Origin: Streptomyces barringtoniae
Lineage (GTDB): Bacteria > Actinomycetota > Actinomycetes > Streptomycetales > Streptomycetaceae
Direction: 5' to 3'
Assembly (NCBI RefSeq): GCF_020819595.1
Contig: NZ_JAJHNP010000004.1
Location: forward strand, 372,001-436,000
Length of the DNA: 64,000 nucleotides
The notes under the pieces were generated by a model. It was not told where the DNA came from and did not search any database. It saw only the letters and a program-made list of their open reading frames with translations. The translations under genes and the position numbers were made by a program. Each line of letters opens with the position of its first letter. Position 1 is the first letter of the stretch. Shown here piece by piece: positions 31,154 through 39,277 of the stretch.

Positions 31154-34100
31154 ATGCGCTGGCCCCTCGGCCGTCCCACCACCGTCCGCACGCGGATCGT
31201 GGCGCTCGCGCTCGCCCCGGCCGTCGCGCTGATGGCGCTGTGGAGCTTCGCGATGGTGTCCGTCACCTCCGAACTGCGCGCGCTGATCCGGCTCCAGGGG
31301 GTGTACGAGGACTTCGGCACCCCCGTGGACACCGCGATCGGGCAGATCCAGATCGAGCGCCGGATGTCCGCCGCCTACCTGGGCGCCCGCCTCGACACGG
31401 CCACGGCCGGTCAGCTGCTCGAACAGCAGCGCCGTACCGACCGGGCCGTGGACGCCATGCGGCAGGCGATCCGGGACGGCGACCGCGGCCGGCTCACGGC
31501 CCGGCAGCGGCAGGCGCTGGACACCATGGACGCGGCGGCCGGGAAACTGGACGGGCTGCGCTCGCAGGTGCTGTCCCGGCACATCAGCTGGGACCGGGCC
31601 GTCGGCGAGTACAGCGCGCTCGTCGAGCCCGGCTTCGACGTGCAGTCCACGCTCACCGCCCTGCAGGCCGGACAGCTCGCCCGCGAGGCACAGGTCGTCA
31701 GCGAGCTGGTGCGGGTGCGGGAGTTCGTCTCGCGGGAGGACGCGCTGGTCGCCGGGGCGCGGGCGGCCGGCACGCTGACCGACGGGCAGTACGACACGCT
31801 GACCGCGACGATCGAGGACCGGCGGGTGTTCCAGCGCACGTACGTGCCGGACCTGCCCGCCGACTCGCGCGCGCTGTTCGAGGGCTTCCAGCGCGGGGCC
31901 CTGTACGGCTCACTGGTGCGCGGCGAGGACGCGCTGCTGCGGGCCGGGGCCACGGGCGCCGGGCGGGCCGTCGCGGCGGACACCTGGCGGTCCACCACCG
32001 ACCGGGCCGTGAAGCGGTACATGCAGCTGTGTACGCAGTCCGCCGAGAACTCCGCGGCACGCGGACGCGCCTTCGCCTACCGGGAGCTGACCAAGTCGGC
32101 CGTCGTCGGCGTGACGGGCCTCGCGGCCGTGGGGCTGTCGCTGTGGTTCGCGGTACGCGGTGCGCGGCGCATCTCGCGGCGCCTGGAGACCCTGCGGGAC
32201 GCGGCCGACGTCCTGACCCAGCACCAGCTGCCCGATGTCATGCGGAGGCTGAGCGCCGGCGAGGAGGTCGACGCGGTGGCGGAGGCGCCGCCGCTTGCCG
32301 CCGACGAGGTGCGCGACGACGAGATCGGGCAGGTTGGCCGGTCCTTCAACACCGCGCGGCTCGCCGCCGTCGAGGCCGCCGTCAAACAGGCGACCCTGCG
32401 CCGCGGCCTGTTCGCGGTGCTGCTCAACATCGCGCGCCGCAACCAGGCTCTGGTGCACCGCCAGTTGAAGCTCGTCGACACCCTGGAACGGCGCACCGAG
32501 GACCCCGACGTCCTGCGCGAGCTGTTCCGCATCGACCACCTGACCACACGCATGCGCCGGCACGCGGAGAGCCTGATCATCCTCTCCGGCTCCGCGCCCG
32601 GCCGCCGCTGGCGCCGGCCCGTGCCGGTCGCGAACGTCGTCGCCTCGGCCGTCGGCGAGATCGAGGACTACGCGCGCGTGGTCGTGCCGCCGATGCCGGA
32701 GATCGGTGTCGCGGCGGACGCGGTCGCCGACGTCGTCCATCTCGTCGCCGAACTCCTGGAGAACGCCACGGTGTTCTCGCCGCCGCACACCCAGGTCACC
32801 CTGCGCACCGGGCGGGTCGGCAGCGGGTTCGTGATCGAGATCGACGACCGGGGCCTCGGCCTCGACGCCGAGGCACGCACCCACGCCCGCGCCACCCTCA
32901 CCGACCCCGACGCCTTCGACCCCACCCGCCACGACCGCCTCGGCCTCTACGTCGTCGGCCGCCTCGCCGCCCACCACGGCATCGAGGTGAGCCTCGGGGA
33001 CTCGCCGTACGGCGGCACGACGGCGGTGATTCTGCTGCCGGAGAAGGTGCTGGCGGAGACAGGGCCCGCAGGACCCGCCGACCCTGTCGAGCCCGTTGCG
33101 GCGGGACGGAGCGGCGTACGGCAGACCGGAGAGCCGGAGGACGCGCGGCCTGGGACGGGTGCCCCGGAAGACCGGACGCTGCCCGGTCACGGTCACACCG
33201 ACGGCCTCGCAACCGTACGGGAGCTGCCGCCCAGGGGCCGTCCCGCGGTCGGTCCGGGTGCGGGGGACTTGCCGTCGGAGGGGCGGTCCGGGGTGTCGGC
33301 CGGGGTGGGGGAGTTGCCGTCGAGGCGTCGGCCCGCGGTCGGTCCGGGTGCGGGAGACGTGCCGTCGGGAGGCCCGTCCGGGGTGTCCGTGGGTGTGGGG
33401 GAGGCGCCGTCCATCGGGCGGTCCGAGGCGTCCTCGGACGTGGCCGAGCTGCCGTCGGGCAAGCGGGCCGGTTCCGCTCCCGGTGCTGGTGCGCCGCCCG
33501 CACGGAGGCGGCCCGGGGCCCGGCCTTCCGGCGACCCGGGGAGCGCCGTCGCCCCGGAGCCGTCTGCCGGTCAGGAACCGGCGCACACGTCGGCTCCCGC
33601 CCCGGAGGCCCCCGCCCTCCCCACCCGGGTCCGCCAGGCCTCCCTCGCCCGGGAACTGCGGGAAGACCCGCCCACGCCGGACACGGCACCCGGGCGGGAG
33701 GTCGACGCCGAGGAGATGCGGGCGATCTTCGGCGCCTTTCAGCGCGGCCTCGACCGCGGCCGCAAGGGCCTGCCCGCGACCGACGCGACCGCCCGCAGCT
33801 CCGGCACCGCGAAGCCGACGGAACGGCAGCTCCCAAGGGGCGCGGGGAACGGCGCGACCAGCCCCCACGCACCCGCACCCGAACATGCACCGGCACCCGC
33901 ACCCGCACCCGAACACGCACCCGCACCGGCACCCGCACCCGAACACGCACCCGCGCCCGCGCCCGCACCCGCACCCAAACACGCACCCGCACCGGCACCG
34001 GCACCCGAACACGCACCCGCGCCCGGGCCCGACCACGCGCCCGCGCCCGACCACGCACCACCCGTACCCGCACTCGCCCCTGACCAGGCACACGCACACG

Positions 34101-34201
34101 AACCCGCCCCCCACCACGCGGACAACGCCCCCACCGACGCCACCCCCGCCCCCCTGACCAGCCACGCCGACGAAGGGACCGACACCGATCATGAACGGTG
34201 A
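31154..34201 (+). CDS. cvnA: Nitrate/nitrite-sensor-type histidine kinase of a conservon (CvnA-like)
   Basis: The 1015-residue protein has a transmembrane helix near residues 14-34, an extracytoplasmic NIT-type sensing region to about 310, a second helix (VVGVTGLAAVGLSLWFAV), a HAMP-like segment, a DHp-like helix (RRGLFAVLLNIARRNQAL) and a HATPase domain (VAELLENATVFSPPH, IDDRGLGLD, GLYVVGRLA). The last 350 residues are low complexity: seven 15-residue repeats (681-785) and an Ala-Pro-His array near 905-975. ATG 31154 precedes the first helix; the ribosome site is weak. It heads a cvnABC set in which roadblock and DUF742 genes follow. Confidence 0.88.
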   Translation: MRWPLGRPTTVRTRIVALALAPAVALMALWSFAMVSVTSELRALIRLQGVYEDFGTPVDTAIGQIQIERRMSAAYLGARLDTATAGQLLEQQRRTDRAVDAMRQAIRDGDRGRLTARQRQALDTMDAAAGKLDGLRSQVLSRHISWDRAVGEYSALVEPGFDVQSTLTALQAGQLAREAQVVSELVRVREFVSREDALVAGARAAGTLTDGQYDTLTATIEDRRVFQRTYVPDLPADSRALFEGFQRGALYGSLVRGEDALLRAGATGAGRAVAADTWRSTTDRAVKRYMQLCTQSAENSAARGRAFAYRELTKSAVVGVTGLAAVGLSLWFAVRGARRISRRLETLRDAADVLTQHQLPDVMRRLSAGEEVDAVAEAPPLAADEVRDDEIGQVGRSFNTARLAAVEAAVKQATLRRGLFAVLLNIARRNQALVHRQLKLVDTLERRTEDPDVLRELFRIDHLTTRMRRHAESLIILSGSAPGRRWRRPVPVANVVASAVGEIEDYARVVVPPMPEIGVAADAVADVVHLVAELLENATVFSPPHTQVTLRTGRVGSGFVIEIDDRGLGLDAEARTHARATLTDPDAFDPTRHDRLGLYVVGRLAAHHGIEVSLGDSPYGGTTAVILLPEKVLAETGPAGPADPVEPVAAGRSGVRQTGEPEDARPGTGAPEDRTLPGHGHTDGLATVRELPPRGRPAVGPGAGDLPSEGRSGVSAGVGELPSRRRPAVGPGAGDVPSGGPSGVSVGVGEAPSIGRSEASSDVAELPSGKRAGSAPGAGAPPARRRPGARPSGDPGSAVAPEPSAGQEPAHTSAPAPEAPALPTRVRQASLARELREDPPTPDTAPGREVDAEEMRAIFGAFQRGLDRGRKGLPATDATARSSGTAKPTERQLPRGAGNGATSPHAPAPEHAPAPAPAPEHAPAPAPAPEHAPAPAPAPAPKHAPAPAPAPEHAPAPGPDHAPAPDHAPPVPALAPDQAHAHEPAPHHADNAPTDATPAPLTSHADEGTDTDHER
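33194..33508 (+). repeat. Coding 45-bp tandem repeat, seven units, in cvnA
   Basis: Codons 681-785 form seven 15-residue units; two of them share RPAVGPGAGD and alternate with units of type RSGVSAGVGELPSRR. Most units contain LPS, VPS or APS. The period is exact over the array, so it grew in frame by unequal exchange. Confidence 0.85.
33836..34080 (+). repeat. Dispersed repeat core plus Ala-Pro-(Glu)-His array inside cvnA
   Basis: AGGGGCGCGGGGAACGGCGC at 33836-33855, followed by GACCAGCCCCCACGCACCCG, is the common Streptomyces intergenic repeat, here inside a coding frame. It is followed by short tandem units such as GCACCCGCACCCGAACAC, encoding APAPEHAPAPAP stretches. Confidence 0.75.
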
Positions 34202-34628
34202 CGACCAGACCCCGGAGCCGCAGGACCCGCCCGCGGGAGCGCCCGGCACGGACCTGGGCTGGCTGCTGGACGATCTCGTGGCGCGCACCGAGCACGTCCG
34301 CCAGGCCGTGCTGCTGACCGCCGACGGCCTCCCGCTCAGCAGCTCGGACGGGATGCGCCGGCGCGACATCGAGCATCTGGCGGCCGTCTGCTCCGGCTTC
34401 CACGGCCTGGCCCGCTCGGCGGGGGAGCGGTTCGGCGCGGGCGAGGTGCGGCAGACCATGGTGATGCTCGACGACGCCTACCTCTTCATCACCCCGGCCG
34501 GGCACGGCAGCCGGCTCGCCGTCCTCAGCGAGGCCGGTACCGACGTCGGCCAGCTCGCCCACGAGATGGCCCTGCTCGTCCGCCGCCTCGGCCGCCATCT
34601 GGACGCGGCCGCCCGCAGCCCCAGATGA
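34191..34628 (+). CDS. cvnB: Roadblock/LC7-domain protein (CvnB-like)
   Basis: The 145-residue protein has a single roadblock/LC7 fold (LGWLLDDLVARTEHVRQAVLL, SDGMRRRDIEHLAAVCSGF, LFITPAGHGSRLAVLS). In conservons this protein regulates the partner GTPase CvnD and associates with CvnA. ATG 34191 overlaps the cvnA end by 11 bases. Confidence 0.92.
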   Translation: MNGDDQTPEPQDPPAGAPGTDLGWLLDDLVARTEHVRQAVLLTADGLPLSSSDGMRRRDIEHLAAVCSGFHGLARSAGERFGAGEVRQTMVMLDDAYLFITPAGHGSRLAVLSEAGTDVGQLAHEMALLVRRLGRHLDAAARSPR

Positions 34629-34635
34629 TCCCGCG

Positions 34636-35016
34636 GTGAGCGACGAGCACTGGTACGAGGACGAGACCGGGTCGATGGTGCGCCCCTACACGGTGACCCG
34701 GGGCCGCACCAGACCCTCGGGCGCGCACGCCATCGACCTGATGTCCCGGGTCACCGCGCTGGACGCCGACGCGCCCGGACGGGACGTCGATCACGCCCGT
34801 GCCGCCCTGCTCGACCTGATCCGGCGCGGCCCGCGTCCCGTGGTGGAGCTGGCCGCGGACGCCGACCTGCCCCTGACCGTGCTCCGGGTGCTGCTCGGTG
34901 ACCTGGCCGAGGCGGGCCTCATCCGCATCGACGCGCCCCGCCGCCACGCGGCCGGCGGCCCGACGGCCGATCCGATTCTGCTGCGGGAGATCGTGGAGCG
35001 GCTGCGCGAGATCTAG
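34636..35016 (+). CDS. cvnC: DUF742 winged-helix-like protein (CvnC-like)
   Basis: The 126-residue DUF742 protein opens with YEDETGSMVRPYTVTRGRTRP, the family hallmark, and continues with a winged-helix-like region (RGPRPVVELAADADLPLTVLRVLLGDLAEAGL, split). GTG 34636 lies seven bases after cvnB. In other conservons the next gene is cvnD, a small GTPase; here the next gene is a lipoprotein. Confidence 0.92.
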   Translation: MSDEHWYEDETGSMVRPYTVTRGRTRPSGAHAIDLMSRVTALDADAPGRDVDHARAALLDLIRRGPRPVVELAADADLPLTVLRVLLGDLAEAGLIRIDAPRRHAAGGPTADPILLREIVERLREI

Positions 35017-35118
35017 GGTTTGTCACAGCCGTGTGCGAGAGCAGTATTGATCGGAACGCATCAACGGCGGCCGGTGTCTCAGGGAGCAGCACGTCACCCA
35101 GACCGCTGAAGGGGAACC

Positions 35119-35781
35119 ATGCGCGTCCACAAGCTCTCGCTGCTCGCCGTCGTCGCCGTCGCAGGCCTGTCGCTCACCGCCTGCCAGGGCAGTGGCAAGA
35201 GTTCGTCCGGCTCCGGCGGCTCCTCCACTCCGAGCTCGCAGAGCTCCGCCTCCCAGGGTTCCGGCTCGCAGGCCTCCGACGGCAGTGCCGCCTCCGACGG
35301 CAGTGCCGCCTCCAGCGGCACCTCGGGCAAGGGCACCGCCGGCGGCCAGTCCGGCACGAGCGGCGGCGGCAGGGCCGCGGGCGGGGGTTCCGGCGCGTGC
35401 CCGACCTCCCAGCTCGCCTTCAGCACCTCCGGCGGCATGGCCGAGGGCACGCTCCTCGTCAACCTGAAGAACACCGGCTCCACCGCCTGCACCCTCAAGG
35501 GCTTCCCCGGCGCCGACCTCAAGAGCAAGGACGGCACGGTCAGTGCCAAGCGGAGCACGGTCGCCCCGGTCGCGGTCAGCGTCAAGCCGGGCGAGGAGAC
35601 CCGCTTCACCCTGCACTACCCGCCGAACAACTCCGGCGGCAGCGGCGAGACCTTCACGAGCCTCGTCGTCACCCCGCCGAACGAGACCCACTCCCGCACG
35701 CTGCCCGTCAGCATCAACGTGCCGGTCTCGGACGGCGGCGGCCCCGCCGTCACCGTCGACCCCGTCGGCACCGGCAAGTAG
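35119..35781 (+). CDS. DUF4232 lipoprotein
   Basis: The 220-residue protein has a lipoprotein signal (MRVHKLSLLAVVAVAGLSLT, lipobox LTAC with Cys22), a Ser/Gly-rich tether of about 70 residues, and a C-terminal DUF4232 beta-rich domain (ACPTSQLAFS, LVNLKNTGSTACTLKGFPG). Its function is unknown. A possible extracytoplasmic-function promoter, GGAAC at 35053-35057 and GTCTCA at 35076-35081, has an 18-bp spacer, one longer than the SigE optimum. It starts 102 bp after cvnC. Confidence 0.85.
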   Translation: MRVHKLSLLAVVAVAGLSLTACQGSGKSSSGSGGSSTPSSQSSASQGSGSQASDGSAASDGSAASSGTSGKGTAGGQSGTSGGGRAAGGGSGACPTSQLAFSTSGGMAEGTLLVNLKNTGSTACTLKGFPGADLKSKDGTVSAKRSTVAPVAVSVKPGEETRFTLHYPPNNSGGSGETFTSLVVTPPNETHSRTLPVSINVPVSDGGGPAVTVDPVGTGK

Positions 35782-35787
35782 CCGCAC

Positions 35788-36360
35788 CTAGAGCCTCGGC
35801 TGCCAGGGCACGACCTTGAAGTCACCCGTGCCCTGCTTCACCTTCTCGAAGGGCGCGGAGGACACGCACGGCGGCAGGTCCTTGGTGTCCGTGGGACTGC
35901 CGACCCCCGCCCAGCTGTAGCCGAGCCGGTCGTGCCGGCCGAGGTCGTGGACCGTGACACCGACCCGCCTGCCCTTCGCCCCGGGCAGGTCGGAGGCGGT
36001 GATCACGCCGGAGACGACGGCGACCTCGCCGCCGGTCACCAGACAGTCGACCCTGGCCCTGGCCCAGGCCCCCCGACCGTGCAGGTAGTGGCTGAACGCG
36101 AAGGTGCCCGTGGCCCTGCGCGGGTTCCGGGTGTCCTTCGCCGCGAGGTGCGCGTCGAAGGTGAAGGTGATGTCGTCCCCGGCCGACCGGTACAGCTTGG
36201 CCGTACCAGTCAGCGCGGCGGCCTCCCGCTGAGCGTGCTCCGCCGCCGGCCGGGGACTGTCCGCCCCGCCGCCCGAGGCCAGCGCCGCCCCGGCCGTACC
36301 GGCAGTGAGCAGCAGGGCGGCGGTGAGCGTGACGGCGGCGATCTTCGTACGACGCTTCAT
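35788..36360 (-). CDS. Secreted protein of unknown function
   Basis: This 190-residue protein starts MKRRTKIAAVTLTAALLLTA with a clear Sec signal peptide (cleavage probably near ALASGG). The mature part is mainly beta (TGTAKLYRSAGDDITFTFDAHLA, ATGTFAFSHYLHGRGAWARARVDCL), with two cysteines. I recognise no family. It is convergent with the DUF4232 lipoprotein, the stops being only six bases apart. Confidence 0.75.
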   Translation of the reverse strand: MKRRTKIAAVTLTAALLLTAGTAGAALASGGGADSPRPAAEHAQREAAALTGTAKLYRSAGDDITFTFDAHLAAKDTRNPRRATGTFAFSHYLHGRGAWARARVDCLVTGGEVAVVSGVITASDLPGAKGRRVGVTVHDLGRHDRLGYSWAGVGSPTDTKDLPPCVSSAPFEKVKQGTGDFKVVPWQPRL

Positions 36361-36666
36361 GGCGGTCCTTTCCGCAGGTCGAGCGCGTGAACTGAACGCT
36401 CACCACTCTCCCGGCGGCGGGCCGGGCGCACATCGCTCCGCAGGCGGGAACCCACCTCCGCCGTCCGGCGGGGAACCCCGGCCGTGACCTGCGTCTCGGG
36501 GAGGACGGGATGCGGCCCCGAGGGGGCGCAACGAATCGCCGTACGACCCGCACTCCACGCAACGAACCGCGCACGGGCGCGCAACGGCTCCTTCTTGTCC
36601 GGCCGAGCGCGCCGACCGTACCTTCTTAGTGACCTCCTAACCCCCCGCGTCCGGTGAGGAACACGC
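36361..36666 (+). other. Divergent intergenic region (306 bp)
   Basis: It separates the minus-strand secreted protein from the amidase/monooxygenase pair. An inverted element TTAG-N7-CTAA near 36626-36640 lies shortly before the amidase start and could be an operator or promoter part. No gene is supported. Confidence 0.45.
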
Positions 36667-37455
36667 ATGCGCACCGCCCTGCTCCAGAGCTCCGGCCGCC
36701 CCGGCTCGATCGCCGAGAACCTCAAGGTCCTCGACGAGGCCGCGGGCCGTGCCGCCGCCGCGGGCGCCGCGCTGCTCGCCGCACCGGAGATGTTCCTGAC
36801 CGGGTACGCGATCGGAGACGACATCGCCCGCCTCGCCGAGCCCGCCGACGGCGACAGCGCGGACGCGATCGCCGAGCTGGCCCACCGGCACGGCCTGGCG
36901 ATCGTCTACGGCTACCCGGAGCGCGACGGCGAGACCGTGTACAACTCCGCCCAGCTGATCTCCGCCGACGGCACCCGGCTCGCGAACTACCGCAAGACCC
37001 ACCTCTTCGGCTGCTTCGAGCGCGACCACTTCACGCCCGGCGAGCAGCCGGTCGTCCAGGCCGAGCTGAACGGCCTCACCGTCGGCCTGATGATCTGCTA
37101 CGACGTCGAGTTCCCGGAGAACGTGCGCGCCCACGCCTTGGCCGGCACCGACCTCCTCGTCGTCCCGACCGCGCAGATGCACCCCTTCCAGTTCGTCGCC
37201 GAGGCCCTGGTGCCGGTGCGGGCCTGGGAGAACCAGATGTACGTCGCGTACGTCAACCGGGTCGGCCAGGAAGGGGAGTTCGAGTTCGTCGGCCTCTCCG
37301 TCCTCGCCGGTCCCGACGGCATCGCCCGCGCCCGGGCCGGCCGCGCCGAGCAGCTGGTGTTCGCCGACGCCGACCCCGCCTCCCTGGCCGCCTCCCGCGA
37401 GGCCAACCCGTACCTGCAGGACCGCCGCCCCGGTCTGTACGGGTCCCTGATCTGA
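36667..37455 (+). CDS. davA: Nitrilase-superfamily amidase, 5-aminopentanamidase-like
   Basis: The 262-residue carbon-nitrogen hydrolase has the catalytic triad in AAPEMFLTG (Glu), YRKTHLFG (Lys) and LMICYDVEFPE (Cys). DavA of Pseudomonas, which hydrolyses 5-aminovaleramide, has the same length and also lies beside a lysine 2-monooxygenase. Here the monooxygenase gene starts 62 bp downstream. A homologous route through 4-guanidinobutyramide degrades arginine in some Streptomyces, so lysine or arginine are both possible. ATG 36667 follows GAGGA by seven bases. Confidence 0.85.
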   Translation: MRTALLQSSGRPGSIAENLKVLDEAAGRAAAAGAALLAAPEMFLTGYAIGDDIARLAEPADGDSADAIAELAHRHGLAIVYGYPERDGETVYNSAQLISADGTRLANYRKTHLFGCFERDHFTPGEQPVVQAELNGLTVGLMICYDVEFPENVRAHALAGTDLLVVPTAQMHPFQFVAEALVPVRAWENQMYVAYVNRVGQEGEFEFVGLSVLAGPDGIARARAGRAEQLVFADADPASLAASREANPYLQDRRPGLYGSLI

Positions 37456-37517
37456 AACCCCCTGAGCCTTCCCCTGAACTTCCCCCCGAGTTCTTTCGCG
37501 CAAGGAGTCCGTACCCC

Positions 37518-39215
37518 ATGACGTCCACGGTGCCCAACGCCGTCGAGCACACCGACGAGCAGCAGCCGCCGATCACCATGTTCGGCCCGGACTTCCCCTA
37601 CGCCTACGACGACTTCCTCGCCCACCCGGCGGGCCTCGGCCAGATACCCGCGACCGAGCACGGCACCGAGGTCGCGGTCATCGGCGGCGGCCTGTCCGGC
37701 ATCGTCGCCGCGTACGAGCTGATGAAGATGGGCCTCAAGCCCGTCGTCTACGAGGCGGACCAGATCGGCGGCCGGCTGCGCACGGTCGGCTTCGAGGGCT
37801 GCGACGAGACGCTGACCGCCGAGATGGGCGCGATGCGCTTCCCGCCGTCCTCCACCGCCCTGCAGCACTACATCGACATGGTCGGCCTGGAGACCAGGCG
37901 CTTCCCGAACCCGCTGGCCGAGGCCACCCCCTCGACCGTCGTGGACCTCAAGGGCGAGTCGCACTACGCCGAGACCGTCGACGACCTGCCCCAGGTGTAC
38001 CGGGACGTCGCCGACGCCTGGAACAAGTGCCTCGACGAGGGCGCCGACTTCTCCGACATGAACCGCGCCATGCGCGAGCGGGACGTCCCGCGCATCCGCG
38101 AGATCTGGGCAAAGCTGGTCGAGAAGCTCGACAACCAGACCTTCTACGGCTTCCTCTGCGACTCCGAGGCCTTCAAGTCCTTCCGGCACCGCGAGATCTT
38201 CGGTCAGGTCGGTTTCGGCACCGGCGGCTGGGACACCGACTTCCCGAACTCCATCCTGGAGATCCTGCGCGTCGTCTACACCGAGGCCGACGACCACCAC
38301 CGCGGCATCGTCGGCGGCTCCCAGCAGCTGCCGCTGCGCCTGTGGGAGCGCGAGCCGGAGAAGATCGTCCACTGGCCGTACGGGACCTCTCTGAAGTCCC
38401 TGCACGTGGACGGCGAGCCCAAGCCGGCCGTGACCCGGCTGCACCGCACGGCGGGCAACCAGATCACCGTGACGGACGCGAACGGCGACATCCGCACCTA
38501 CAAGGCGGCGATCTTCACCGCCCAGTCCTGGATGCTGCTGTCCAAGATCGCCTGTGACGACTCGCTGTTCCCGATCGACCACTGGACCGCGATCGAGCGC
38601 ACCCACTACATGGAGTCCTCGAAGCTCTTCGTGCCCGTGGACCGGCCGTTCTGGCTGGACAAGGACGAGGAGACCGGTCGGGACGTCATGTCGATGACGC
38701 TGACCGACCGCATGACCCGGGGCACCTATCTGCTGGACGACGGCCCGGACAAGCCCGCCGTGATCTGTCTGTCGTACACCTGGTGCGACGACAGCCTGAA
38801 GTGGCTGCCGCTGTCCGCGAACGAGCGGATGGAGGTCATGCTGAAGTCGCTGGGCGAGATCTACCCGAAGGTCGACATCAGGAAGCACATCATCGGCAAC
38901 CCGGTGACGGTCTCCTGGGAGAACGAGCCCTACTTCATGGGCGCGTTCAAGGCGAACCTGCCCGGCCACTACCGCTACCAGCGGCGCCTGTTCACCCACT
39001 TCATGCAGGACCGGCTGCCCGAGGACAAGCGGGGCATCTTCCTCGCCGGCGACGACATCTCCTGGACGGCAGGCTGGGCCGAGGGCGCGATCCAGACCGC
39101 GCTGAACGCGGTCTGGGGTGTCATGCACCACTTCGGCGGCGAGACCGACCCGGCCAACCCCGGCCCGGGTGACGTGTACGACGAGATCGCCCCTGTGGAG
39201 CTGCCCGAGGACTGA
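37518..39215 (+). CDS. davB: Flavin L-lysine (or arginine) 2-monooxygenase
   Basis: The 565-residue flavoprotein decarboxylates and oxidises a basic amino acid to an amide. It resembles DavB: ITMFGPDFPYAYDDFLAHPAGL at the N-terminus, FAD-binding VAVIGGGLSGIVAAYELMK, EADQIGGRLR, MGAMRFP, GQVGFGTGGWDTDFPN, and the C-terminal FAD contact GDDISWTAGWAEGAIQTAL. ATG 37518 has AAGGAG upstream. The partner amidase is directly upstream, and a strong terminator follows. Which amino acid is the substrate is not resolved. Confidence 0.88.
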   Translation: MTSTVPNAVEHTDEQQPPITMFGPDFPYAYDDFLAHPAGLGQIPATEHGTEVAVIGGGLSGIVAAYELMKMGLKPVVYEADQIGGRLRTVGFEGCDETLTAEMGAMRFPPSSTALQHYIDMVGLETRRFPNPLAEATPSTVVDLKGESHYAETVDDLPQVYRDVADAWNKCLDEGADFSDMNRAMRERDVPRIREIWAKLVEKLDNQTFYGFLCDSEAFKSFRHREIFGQVGFGTGGWDTDFPNSILEILRVVYTEADDHHRGIVGGSQQLPLRLWEREPEKIVHWPYGTSLKSLHVDGEPKPAVTRLHRTAGNQITVTDANGDIRTYKAAIFTAQSWMLLSKIACDDSLFPIDHWTAIERTHYMESSKLFVPVDRPFWLDKDEETGRDVMSMTLTDRMTRGTYLLDDGPDKPAVICLSYTWCDDSLKWLPLSANERMEVMLKSLGEIYPKVDIRKHIIGNPVTVSWENEPYFMGAFKANLPGHYRYQRRLFTHFMQDRLPEDKRGIFLAGDDISWTAGWAEGAIQTALNAVWGVMHHFGGETDPANPGPGDVYDEIAPVELPED

Positions 39216-39234
39216 CCAGAAACGAGCAAGGACC

Positions 39235-39277
39235 AAGGCGCGGGCGGCCGGACTCAGACTCCGGCCGCCCGCGCCTT
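39235..39277. terminator. Bidirectional 17-bp terminator
   Basis: AAGGCGCGGGCGGCCGG at 39235-39251 pairs perfectly with 39261-39277 around a nine-base loop; TTTTC follows on the plus strand. It ends the davAB unit and overlaps the last codons of the convergent oxidoreductase gene. Confidence 0.9.

Noticed and set aside
33868-34080. Frameshift or sequencing error in the Ala-Pro-His tail of cvnA
   Set aside because: The frame continues cleanly through the array and its stop overlaps cvnB by 11 bases, as expected for conservon genes.
35053-35081. SigE-type promoter (GGAAC and GTCTCA) before the DUF4232 lipoprotein
   Set aside because: The spacer is 18 bp instead of 16-17; too weak to list separately, so it is only mentioned with the gene.
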